From the NCBI GenBank assembly GCA_003144275.1, contig NJBF01000004.1, positions 1 through 64,000 of the forward strand: a DNA stretch of 64,000 nucleotides, given 5' to 3'. Below the pieces are notes generated by a model that was not told the DNA's origin, ran no database searches, and saw only the letters and a list, made by a program, of their open reading frames with translations. The translations under genes and the position numbers were made by a program. How positions within the stretch are numbered: position 1 is the first letter of the stretch; every line of letters starts with the position of its first letter. Positions 40,301 to 43,123 of this stretch are shown here, piece by piece. The DNA comes from Candidatus Heimdallarchaeota archaeon B3_Heim (lineage in GTDB: Archaea; Asgardarchaeota; Heimdallarchaeia; Hodarchaeales; Hodarchaeaceae).

Positions 40301-42788
40301 AGTAAATATTCCCAGTAAAATAGAGATCAGTTGAATAATTCGGATTAATAAAATGATCATCAACCGTGAAAGAAGAGACTTGTATCTCGTGATTGAAGTT
40401 GTATGTTGTCGCTCCTGAGTCTCCCAAATTATTTGTTCCTGAAGTATCATTGGTAAATGCTCCTAATTGAATATTTACTCCATTCGGAAAATCCCAATCT
40501 GTTAAAATGCGAAAGTTGACCGTTAATGACTTCCCTGTACGTGTGGGGGATGGATTTGCTGGATCAATTATGAAGTGATCACCGTTGTCAGTGATTTCTG
40601 AAAAACTGTCAGTCTGATTATCATACCCAAATGTATATTCAAACGAATTTACAGTAAAGTTCATAATAACCCAATCAGTAGGGGCAATACTCTCAGTTAT
40701 TTTGACCTGGAAGTTATAATATTGCCTCTGTGCATGAATAACTCCCGTATCAGCATTTGTTACTAAGACATCAGTTATTTCTGGTGATTCTTCTTCTTCT
40801 AAATCATGAATAACTGCAGGAGCGTTAGTTACTGTCTCCATTAATGCCCACATGCCTATACGCATACCTGTACCACTTGCAGAGAAAAATAAATGACCAC
40901 TAGAGGGAAGTCCCCATTCAGTGCTTGAAACATCAGGCGTTCCTGGTTCTAAATTCTCAGCTAACCAAGTTTTCCCTTTTAAGATATTTCCTGTTATCTC
41001 ATATCTGTACATATACCATTTTGTTGTACTAAAGCCACCTGGATCATTGTCGAAAGGATAATCTGTCCCATTCCATCTTCGAAGATTCAGATTTGTGGTT
41101 GTATGTTCCAAAAAGATATAGTCATTTCCACTATCAGATCTTAGAGCAATTGCTGATTGAGTCCCTGAATTCGTTGTTTTCCCTAGAACAAGAATCTGAC
41201 TATTGGCAGTTATTGTACCTGTTCGATTTAGATCAACCCAACTACCTGAATTTAATAAGGCAATATCATCATTAGTCCACCATCCAAATTCTGTAGGTTT
41301 ACTTGTATCAGGGGTCGCAATCCATCCAGTGTTTGGATTATATCCACTCAATGATTGGCTACTGAAATCATCATAATCTAAGAATACTTCCGAGGCGTTT
41401 GATGGAGGATTTCCAGGATTTCCTGTTTTTACCCCATAGTATACCGCATAGTTAGAATCGGATCCAGAAGTGGAAATTGCACTTTGCAACCTAAAGTAAA
41501 TTTGTGTTCCTACTGAATTATTATATAAGACCGTACGGTTCAGCTCTATCCATTGTGTTCCAGTATAATAAGCCACACGAAGATCCTTGGCATCAGCACG
41601 CATCTTAGAGGCGGAAACGAGAGTTTCTGTTATTAAATCTAGCTGTACCGTATAATCGGTGCTGAGTGCTGAATCAGCAGTAATGGTTACCTGTTTCATG
41701 TACTTATAACTCGTATTCCACCAGGAGGGAGTACCAGAAATATCCTTAAAGAGATAGTTAATTTTAGGGACAGAATAATCCGATATTACATCGATTGGTG
41801 GGGGAGAATCTCCATCATCAGAAACTGAAGAAAAATCTTCCACTTCCGTGAAAATCAAAGGCTCATCAGGTATCGTAGGGTAAATTACTCGATTCCCAGT
41901 TCCTGAAGAAGCAACTAATTCGAATGCAGCAGAGAGATCCTTTACTTTTCTGAGGGAGTAATAGCCATTCCCATAATCTTTTCGCTCATATACAATATTA
42001 AAAAATGTGAAACGTGTAACAGTACTATCCGTTTCAGGGAGGGATTTAAGAAGCGACTGTACACGACTAATAACTGTTATAGGTACAAATGCTAGCACGA
42101 AGATAAGTACTAGTATAAGAAAACCATTAAATCGACGAGGTAAGAAAAAGGAAATCCCGCATAATAACGAAAAAATCGATCCAATTACTAAATTCGTCTG
42201 AGATGAAATTGGTGGGGCAGATTGCTGGAACTTTATTTGTTCAAATCCAAGACTTTGGATAACAGATGATCCGTTCCACGCAGAAAATGACACCTCGAAA
42301 TATTCAAGATCATTGATTGCAGTACCGTTCAATTGAAATGTAATGGTGGTTCCAAAGTACAATTCTACGGCATTAATCACCTGAACTGAGCCATTCTCAG
42401 CATCAAGGATAGCTAGATCAAAGGGATAGATACTTACGGTAATATTTCTAAGAAATCCCCACAATATCCGAGTAGTATAATCAGGGGAAAAAGTCATTCG
42501 CATCCGTATTGATAAAGAATCAAAGGGGTCATTTGGTGACGGAAAAATCAATCGTAACTTGTAAGCAGGTTGCTCACTAATGATTGAATGAGCACGGAGA
42601 CCAGAGTCTAGAAGGGAACTAGTATTACTGAGTCCCTGAGTGATTTCACCATCATCATTAAACGCAAAATAATTGGTTAAAGGATAAATAGTATTATCAG
42701 GTCGGGCTACTGTCAATGTAGAGGACAGCAGTAGAAATAACAGGGCTAGAAGCCCGTAAGAGAGATGTTTACTCACTTTTCTTTTCAT
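16338..42788 (-). CDS. Giant modular surface protein, about 8816 residues (first of three)
   Basis: One uninterrupted frame of 26.4 kb. Order: signal peptide (1-30), a short domain, two membrane helices (about 198-245), a DUF2341 domain starting near WWNTSYKYMKQ (356), a jelly-roll-like region, six modules of about 218 residues (1144-2458), mixed Ig-like modules, about 29 modules of about 115 residues (3239-6923), a non-repetitive stalk (7130-8600), one membrane helix (about 8606-8626) and a cytoplasmic tail. The tail carries FFDQTKGPVPIIVYP and CTVFGYAFAVANPEARGGQENL, homologous to the next gene's tail. The frame is open from a TTG at 42803, but the ATG at 42788 directly precedes the signal peptide and has GAGGG about 9 bases upstream. 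I infer a glycosylated fibre or adhesin that can signal inward. A repeat-driven assembly error cannot be excluded, though the frame is intact. Confidence 0.85.
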   Translation of the reverse strand: MKRKVSKHLSYGLLALLFLLLSSTLTVARPDNTIYPLTNYFAFNDDGEITQGLSNTSSLLDSGLRAHSIISEQPAYKLRLIFPSPNDPFDSLSIRMRMTFSPDYTTRILWGFLRNITVSIYPFDLAILDAENGSVQVINAVELYFGTTITFQLNGTAINDLEYFEVSFSAWNGSSVIQSLGFEQIKFQQSAPPISSQTNLVIGSIFSLLCGISFFLPRRFNGFLILVLIFVLAFVPITVISRVQSLLKSLPETDSTVTRFTFFNIVYERKDYGNGYYSLRKVKDLSAAFELVASSGTGNRVIYPTIPDEPLIFTEVEDFSSVSDDGDSPPPIDVISDYSVPKINYLFKDISGTPSWWNTSYKYMKQVTITADSALSTDYTVQLDLITETLVSASKMRADAKDLRVAYYTGTQWIELNRTVLYNNSVGTQIYFRLQSAISTSGSDSNYAVYYGVKTGNPGNPPSNASEVFLDYDDFSSQSLSGYNPNTGWIATPDTSKPTEFGWWTNDDIALLNSGSWVDLNRTGTITANSQILVLGKTTNSGTQSAIALRSDSGNDYIFLEHTTTNLNLRRWNGTDYPFDNDPGGFSTTKWYMYRYEITGNILKGKTWLAENLEPGTPDVSSTEWGLPSSGHLFFSASGTGMRIGMWALMETVTNAPAVIHDLEEEESPEITDVLVTNADTGVIHAQRQYYNFQVKITESIAPTDWVIMNFTVNSFEYTFGYDNQTDSFSEITDNGDHFIIDPANPSPTRTGKSLTVNFRILTDWDFPNGVNIQLGAFTNDTSGTNNLGDSGATTYNFNHEIQVSSFTVDDHFINPNYSTDLYFTGNIYYNGTIIPVPDSQIDQVSIYRVESGPQNVTSLVDSVSSFNVSANSEVSISNYTYYPRVDLAGDGLIQSFTNTNTSVAVDRVEITAITISAYAYNGTRYWEDNDASGDAFTITITAEWDYTGNPYTGEVNVGYIGNSEIYGPTSVLIRNDVEENPALGTVQLRDNITVGSAIIGANNEYGTEVSISASLPDIGWDNEAPYITHNPSATNEDSDYLYYDGINAFGYFSDNMGSTLTPFNVTGTANDSSDGVGLKSITHDIPAFGENPDNSGTNNSWLFEFEINSDDSSIGATITITLIVTDLVDNTNSVIFQFMRDNDNPTIGSLDLQLIEDTDDGADGFNPELGYYDDDSVDVIISGTPSDSGSGATQTLKYLYRTDLGSYGTTWLGTSNTLTSVTEGSRTIYVRVRDNCGNNATDLDSVNVVVDTTAPSDIGYSSQLSWMVNFDYLYFIGGSTVYFNGNEDGTEFRIRINENTADPNFWMVYFPEAFGESQVNDSTSDYERIYTVNSTDIGTRIDVLVLDYAGNVRNKSVDVIEDSNAPTLGDLNLEIIADTDTVLNGIDPEIGYYDNDLVSVTVTGSASDGAVNDSGVNPTPYSYKYIGGSYGSWVSGGTTLTVPEGVDQNITIRVRDRVGNFAELDWKLVTVDLTNPSGFASTILETNDFDHLYNASGTLIYFNGAIDNLSFDVSISTGTEINFWRVYFPDVFNDGAENDTAAPYRREVDYEIDSTDSGISIDILIIDKAGRTQTITITVTEDSTAPSLGTLTLDLTADTDSVGNSIEPDTGYYDDNSTEVTVSGVPTDTGSGFPTLSYSYKYDGGVYNAWVSSGYTLTDVPEGSRTIYLQIRDNVGNINDSIASVGVEVDLSDPTGFTSAIYETNNLEYLYNETGELIYFNGANNDLGFDIKVSGGSDTNFWKVRFPSAFGESEEEDSSIPYERIIDYNIDSTDIGITIDVLVIDHAGRTQTITVNVIEDTTPPDQGTLSIDILVDTDDGGDGIDPVTQFDDDQTVDVYVTGVPNDGGSGLPTIRFSYKYDGGIYGSWVSNGTTLNSVPEGNRTIYVRVIDNVGNIAPDLTSQWVVVDLTDPTGFTTSIYETINVQYLHEDGSGTLIYFNGAQSDLNFDIGVFGGTEINFWKVRQPTAFGEFQEELTVSPYRRTTDYEINNTDTDTTIDIIIIDKAGRIQNITISVVEDSILPILGTLNLILTADTNSGANGINPDTGYYDDDSVDVTLSGTPVDSDSGLPSSLYSYKYDGGNYSSWVSGGATVNSVPEGPRTIYVQVRDNVGNNATQLDSIGVIVDLTDPVGYTSILHETNNPEYLFNATGELIYFNGAQNNLEFDIEIIAGTESNFWKVRQPAAFGELQEELTISPYRRTTDYDIDNTDSGTTIDISIIDYAGRSQTITITVIEDSTAPTLGSLNLILTADTDSVANGIDPNTDYYDDNSTDLIVIGSANDGGSGVNSLPYSYKYDGGLYDSWVAGGSTVTGVPEGIQTIYVQVRDNVGNNATNLDSISVTVDLTNPIGYTSTLYEISNGQYLYNDSNTLLYFNGGFDNLEFDVEISTGTELNFWKIRFPAAFGESQEEDISSPYRRVIDYDINSTDSGTSINVLIIDYAGRSQTVTITITEDSTAPSLDSITVDSDTTDSNGDGYFPYSSSISSTEAFYDQSDFTADISFTESGSGIYSVQIKSDSGSYGSSIVSGTNVPCTLTADSNNTIWYRFEDNVGNVNETASNVDIYYGVTAPSGFDIDVIGAAAWAPGAHNYVYIVSASDITSGTLYLNTEIPDTWTINVDADGAANWQDGNIGWFVIFEAGWGLVSNYNDSSAPYQSSNYWTNGTSEGDLWIDIVNRCGIRNRITIFTTADTTNPSMASITVLGDSAYVEDWDKDGIGINITPSAITDSGSGNNGFFVEEGDSTPDSYHSFEYTSPGFTYPGDLGSGPSYTFYVKPIDKVGNNGTVRSGIGYVDETPPASITADFTNEGYSPNWFDQGSTASATYQINFVETNVFSISVSVTGGISATGAGQGQTSPFNSSLSISGKTDGTYAISLTITDKAGHINSSFTGEYQIKLDDTVPSVDFYHLTDYVIETSDFLYWDSVGSILWYGERMVSPQSFLVGINASDEGVNLSSAIASDNLGSNSANTTEGINPTYFVEVGGITSSDTNTSDIIITVFDLLGNYDIVTLTIDRDITGPSGYSLLLIPDTATSWGYTPNTNYYDDTSVDFNVTGTITDGSGSGLPVNHTGFGLDGPVVTWESILIKPYSLSEINHTVSMVARDNVGNNGTTYADWVIVDTNSPEKFDLDWDRASSGYFALINETENKLYIRSDKDDYLNITIFNNGSSTIGSSSFWKIIWDINSLFTPTFNQTISGLNATDGFSYFNSLKGNFVLRLLSNNGNYQEWNITVVEFPEDVTVVITSIVANGPFVYYDGSSSYGYYGNKMGASLINFTISGYANSSAGMISVNDSTSFGNDPTNKSLSGVNDSWSFTYKIDQNDGPSYGTFVVTFIGYNSGLLNGTTTFEFRYDFVSPSIEHNSGFTFESSDYLYYDSSSAFGYYSDNMGGTANPFFVAGSVTDTGSGIASVTDDTNFGENPLDGGGGTIWSFGYNITSADSSYDTFNVTYTATDNVGNTDTVMFEFKEDNANPTIEFSSSSTSESSVFLYYDGSSSYGYYSDNMGGTPDAFIIGGTASDAYVGLDTIDDDTNFGGNPARGGSLEAWTFDYDITATDSSYNNLTITFTAIDLVGNYFSDTFDFIVDNVDPTISTPLIEDISDSLFVYITPAGDYFFFSDNMGGVPVQINISGTSNDFPSGLLTVNFTSHFGDSPNNNTPGTIWSASYFIHGTDSEQTGPETDIVITSTDNVGNQITATVTFLKDNYDPEVSILSLAEDLLPEYLYNASTTLIYYSNVGSGTRAFTVKIDGQETHANLDAGLNVSFFPDIFSTDGGYNTTAGAGDSHQLIWDHQYSFSPTATANGSYTVTISDLVGNNGSTIFEIYRDDSAPIVNITTLTENSWLLHYSGGTLFYSNDQSMNSSFTLNVTVDDGIGQSGRDRATGATAFGDSPIGTIYVSDSYYNLGYYINENENETGNLIVSGYDMVGNSATDNITLTIDNDGPTELSIEAVNGHANSEYLHYTGGNLYFSNTNPALNEQFTIRVFGSDSGSGILNATGEDDLGETNVFDTTYAGFYELNYTVNSGDPVTGDQIAIFFYDNCGNINSTSLPTFLDNNAPVSLVILDIIGDELSDFLYYDSPKEILFYSNDQVMAESFTIRVNATDFGAGLKNATGEDEFEETGIGTSAYSGYFELSYDILQSENASDNLVTITIFDMCGNSDSVDLVTRIDNSGPRDVKISLINDYGSNFIYLYNDTGTLTLYLSNKSTVDHTFTVVVDYNEPANESGYKLMIGGSYLGESYADISNFATYILNTTDNVENGTLTFWIYDQVNNSNSVALTVYGDLTNPSLLNDEYYFDDHGSDFLHYNTSHFFFSDEMSSTQTLTVYGTGFDGLGGSGVDRVSFQTVFGSTPSTDLGASWSADYGIDSTDDENDTTTGNISITITDHVNNNYTFLVFFVVDNEAPSNLAIDDIIEELLAEYLHYVNLTTTLYYSNVRPDRGSRNFTVRVNSSDTGGAGLRYAVFPDIGSGFTLGGSDTSHVGGLWEFSYQIDGPAVASYNGSVTISVLDFVGNNQTISFDLYHDNSPPINVALTDILESSEYLFYNSGSEVFYYSNDQLMAESFTVQVTADDLESGRQRANASEFGDSVSTSIYGGSGFELSFTINQGESEPTFTILVWDNVDNSELFTLVTQVDNTAPQNLNIITVLETPDSDYLYFDGSTLYYSNDQVMTATFVIRINGTDSGAGRKNATGEAEFNDVGVGSSSYSTFYELTYNIVQNDNASDELVTISMFDRVGNVNSIDLSCIKDNSAPSISISDIIESSYYLHYDLSNDILYYSNKTASLDEPFTIRLTGSDVGGAGRLNATGEADFGGSIVGDLVYSSYYELPYTLNTNEYASDNYIILTIFDNVGNSNSLNLDCILDNDAPDFVTLDSLTGPDVSDLLYYSGTVLFYSNDQAMSESLSLHIDVLELLSGVENVSGSLAFGESPVITTNASGTFDLQYTVSQSETVGGGVVQVFVYDKVGNVNSSILLPVTLDNTAPIIDPINEIIENSEFLDYSATILYYANQHFGQNELFSVNITSQDGVGSGLLKVEGSTDFTDTPSDTSYQGYYLVNYSVGYDEEASGDQITFTVYDRVHNIDSVTLNLVKDNTPPSGITIQSVSYSSEYLYYDSSITTLYYSNDQIMNALFDVSLLSADNGGGAGLKNLTSSLAFSEQPSDSDYVGEYFISYTVSIGETGGGAILFSVFDRVGNVNSSVSLTLVLDNQSPTEPTIIGIIESSEYLYYNISGQTFYYSNDQPMDDPFTIQLTTDDLSAGLLKANGSTDFGGTPEDISYLGQYDLVYTVGETEHAGGDNQIVIEVFDRVGNANSTSISCILDNSNPSLPIVTAVIESSAYLYYDAPTFYYSNDQPMSDSLTIQFTTTDAISGLLKANGSTDFGGETPEDSTYDSQYILTYSVSNGETAGADNWINITAYDQVGNSRTYSLSCVVDNAGPTSVSIDDVIEEVGAQFLYYDSSGETFYYSNDQTMAESLTVQVTAIDTGSDLQKANATEFGDSVSESFYGPSGYELSFVVNEGDSEPAFSITVWDNVGNPASVALTTNLDNTPPQSLAIVALLESPESDFLYYDGINLFFSNDQPMSATFKIHISGTDSGVGRKNATGDDEFGDTGIGNSTYSTYYQLEYNIVQNDDVSDGTLTIWLYDLVGNRNSIGLTCRKDNTAPSLTIDFPTSGWNNSVGGIASYGGTAIDNLGTYNSGITTTSFAFSQYDEVLTSYVATQQVFTVDSLVGSTWNDENEINIINNANITLTVYCWDHVNNTQSASVQIWHDDTPPEIEYNDPTAGGLTPYYNLADYLTTFDVDFLRNNETHSLASRLTKAEYQTDDGQGWYVIFDSTQAGDYVTNWTISSWNDTLFNGENTIDIRVQDEAGNIQTHIFSSGLYGFNLRLDTLGPIIFSIDVLGNEPGIPNPFLYDWDGSDFNLTFIFESSSKITDIYIKSDQNSTEQNYDNSTELLRWYNIINTDYYNATNSLINYDIGNTGNRSILVRARNLAGINSSWIQVNLFVDEEDPIVSLQSLSEFIPYKWTIFADTPNNKLYYSTLMGSNPANFNVTITALDSGSGMIGGYTRFEPFLSILLQNETLVGTFNVTNATPNGYWINATAYDASGRSETYMVIQVVRDTSSPENLSIVSFVENGEYLYYDNSSTRLFFSNDQPMSDTFIITILAQDNVGGAGLYNLTGTGAFGEVPSDFTYDSGYQINYTVSQSETGGALITFNVYDLVGNVNNSLSVDLQLDNDNPSVPVITSVDEYSEYLYYNAPTFYYSNNYQMSEVITIHFTTSDSGADLLNATGSIDFGGESPFNLSYSSEYSLYYTLSDGETAGGDNQIIITVYDRVGNSIATSLSCVLDNTGPTSLDIVDVLVEVGSQYLFYESGSETFYYSNDQIMNERFTVQVTAIDTGSDLLKANASEFGDTVTNSTYGGSGYELSFIVNQGELEPAFSITVWDNVGNPTSVSLTISVDNVEPTQPVIVSIIETSDYLYNLTTTNLFYSNDQVMAESFTIQLTSTDSLSGLQKAIGSLDFGGTPEDTVYSGMYEMVYTVNQNDNAGGDNQIIITVVDNVGNNNTVNLPCTFDNTAPTVPSIVDVIEDSEHLYYDGSSIFYSNDQSMNDSFTIQLTTSDGISDLQKVSGSSDFGGESPEDTTYDSMYELTYFVGFTDDAGLDDQITLIIIDWVGNTRILAINCYEDNTVPTVNPVIVSEISDFAYYPANGTQVIWYGNQMPSDIIVDFSVVTDDGAQIDDSGIQFVLFPSFFNRGLALNDSTTPYAWTYTISNTSTDIGNMIFTSIDNCGNIDSVSLEVRRDTQAPSGSIVSIDDGGSIYVHSADLDKIWYSDLMDSSPQSVTITISTSDSDVNDAGVATTTYPLIGNDPEINLTSGSRIYQLTSTDDTNATVFFLIYDKVGNTYQIPLQVIRDLLNPTVAFNDVSNPVYDPSSNELDNLDNWYDQGELTGGYDIFSIPSDSLSGVFSVYMSWDSTSGDSYFSQNLGADGDGNLLSDLGINISDDNDGVVNITLTVYDQVNNQAQAYLLIRLDNSNPFEAGYVIDTTILHQNGKELILSGQTDDGLGSGIQNITIISTLFEDIVSTGFTAWSLSNDSNFDSVITPGQNETVSIIVYDNVNNEYSYTADITYHLFNFVNLVTTIPRHVEIDDPGTWNITFNFEFDGLQINETQAIIDRLLNISQFNVAIDGINVPILGGISWSDDILILIVDLPDSLTSVSVGSTYSIQINWFVSDLPADISLAFSFTKPNVVTYHDLEISYVSDDLDIVETNNPEYSLMNVILYFENDDSPYTTDLVDFNVNLTIDGADATFIQSVHLANGNHNLTFQLPEGLTTGLKDIEFNWLFSSGLYYHVVDSNISLGRVTYYDIVIDAIVPSSMQLFEIDGDFSISVNYDVREDEGDQSLDYVLSTSLEELSIKGSDYTNQIDIGSFFNSLNGSYGFSFDLFAANTTIQWLGNQSIRFKVQSTVSNLWEWGVVTIKGHDLKMIIDSIRTWPGGLDFFDPDEQTPFTLNFTVLDDIGFGNEPVTNINLTDNFITIFLENIEVINLNATINSFLEWGYINQVQGKYYLRFVLEVEDATQLGIGKIALSLTISDIDGHQVTVSSEENSVILTSKDLALLLGLEWVYIPDFGSDGLFTFGYENSTEVLDWTFRVSVGSTITIRYRIYAFDNPTVESTDPQNIYWKTPWDSAEQEKSALNQTSFITINVTSNQVIRQLFIAYVEDNKEKQLGFSDSTWRFYLEWDEMEAATSDVDDDPTDINNSVLNVDGNYTLTYNTQFASSGINAAGSVFQVNITLWQYDGQDWIQFNQTNFVHTDGDGSLLPIFFSNGTATIGNLFVIDTPSAPNFADGKLDFQFQFSEVVKATVTVRATEEATSDGYDYRYYSTYPDYPGEVFSFVNQTSATYSQNTSIWTKFIVDIWAEDYRIPRLTGATINVSVRYAHDSTLDLTGVRVFILNENISTAYPSSQWDGYQVSFPNLISNGLVENAFYSISQFIDPRFGISSFEADDGKIQVEIIWDQVIFQIGFAQPWGSNIRFNVNETAFVEIVAYYDYDDTPFNGIIKMQHGSFSNSSSLFYNPRNWNDSVSVPIAPEYTTRPGDTLFLVNGILEDLHGLNGTKERQGYLVLSESGSRWLIIRWDRILVDFIPDQLDYYPGESLNVSLSIFYEKDGKSLDSSHFEYSLYRDGQIFLSNRTQFYFTDFEIHALNHTYHIDWSVDYKTNLRGTFSSGLVKQPKAKITIEWIDNIDPLLVYHELLDWGNGSIGFLVIASDDSPESYFGSDIANITVQLTLFGFPPGDPLYLTEYNTSSGPMFYGSLTTDSSTPRNNFKFNESVTYTISLKDNQGNEISHVFEKFLDSDSATPIHDPVFINFSSSQDGRITVSVNSTDIWSGLSGAVIAFKDPSTGNWSEFYSMSYRNVDRGREYSFSSVFDVGTLLEYEIRISDIVGNVQIITDDIEILDRAGPKLVGGTFAYLGFGSFSINIATADDGSEISKAVLGYYVGGEWKYIDLTKVLSVGSGSSLQKTTSRYNAKFLGDFSIPTNFIDDTSVLFSLSLSDSEGNTRIISNSEINSTLKLSSLSLSDDGYNIPSSAEELLNNPIVILLIFTILFSIGFITVQRFRTISGFDKKKVLTEMVNISDNEVWEENDSVSIGIVASFFDQTKGPVPIIVYPEKLRSSEKMLASLSDRSFSTLGFVSNPEDDKHATFRFQVGADKCTVFGYAFAVANPEARGGQENLSLSFVVRPPWGNLENINRFMNELVERLQHIHHLMKENADSKLVQKEMEITRNFLTRAMIVFRKKYKKEFIE
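22020..33070 (-). repeat. Array of about 29 Ig-like modules of about 115 residues (type B) in the giant protein
   Basis: Units of about 330-350 bases recur. Each encodes an aromatic strand motif like YLYYDSS...YYSNDQxM, then a Ser/Thr-rich strand, a turn with NATGE or KANGS, and a closing strand ending in VYDRVGN. I counted about 29 units. Three divergent modules (about 24770-25800) interrupt the array. Copies differ at many bases but keep the protein motifs. Confidence 0.8.
35415..39355 (-). repeat. Six tandem modules of about 218 residues (type A) in the giant protein
   Basis: A marker at the unit junction (GTAGAATCTTC or close variants) falls at 35416, 36070, 36724, 37381, 38035 and 38695, so the period is 654, 654, 657, 654 and 660 bases. 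Each unit has two Ig-like halves: one with YYDDxSVDVTVSG and a SYKYDGG turn, and one with EYLYNxTGxLIYFNGA and a NFWKVRxPxAFGE stretch. Confidence 0.9.
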
Positions 42789-42814
42789 AGATATTACCCT
42801 CAATCAGATACCAA

Positions 42815-42831
42815 TTCCTCAGTTGGAGGAA
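42815..42831 (-). promoter_or_regulatory. Hairpin in the 5' leader of the giant surface gene
   Basis: TTCCTC (42815-42820) and GAGGAA (42826-42831) form a perfect 6 bp stem with a 5 base loop. It lies 27 bases upstream of the chosen ATG at 42788 and upstream of the GAGGG ribosome site, so it would be in the mRNA leader. A TATA-like element (CTTTATAAT on the minus strand) lies near 42963-42971, which would give a leader of about 150 bases. The rest of the gap up to 43083 shows nothing else I can assign, apart from a small inverted repeat TCTTAC/GTAAGA at 43049-43062. Confidence 0.35.
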
Positions 42832-43083
42832 CGAATGATGATAGGTGATTTCATCAAGATCGTAACGGCATATTGCCTAGTCATGTTTGAAATTTATCTG
42901 GGATTTTGATTTTGGTGATATTCTAGAATTACTGAAAGCAGAACAGCTCTCAATAAACCGACATTATAAAGCACTATTGGGTTTTTTAGTTTTTAACGAT
43001 TACTGTATTTAATTAGAGTTTTTGTCACTCTAAAGAAAGAGAATATCGTCTTACGTGTAAGAAAAATTAGTTCTAGGGAAATT

Positions 43084-43115
43084 GAATTTTTCTGCTGGAT
43101 CAGTAGGAAAAATTC
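43084..43115 (-). terminator. Hairpin just after the 3049-residue surface protein gene
   Basis: GAATTTTTC (43084-43092) and GAAAAATTC (43107-43115) are a perfect 9 bp inverted repeat. The loop holds a further CTG/CAG pairing. It begins eight bases after the stop codon on the minus strand, and T-rich sequence follows. It probably ends or stabilises this transcript, separating it from the giant operon. Confidence 0.45.
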
Positions 43116-43123
43116 TCCTTACC

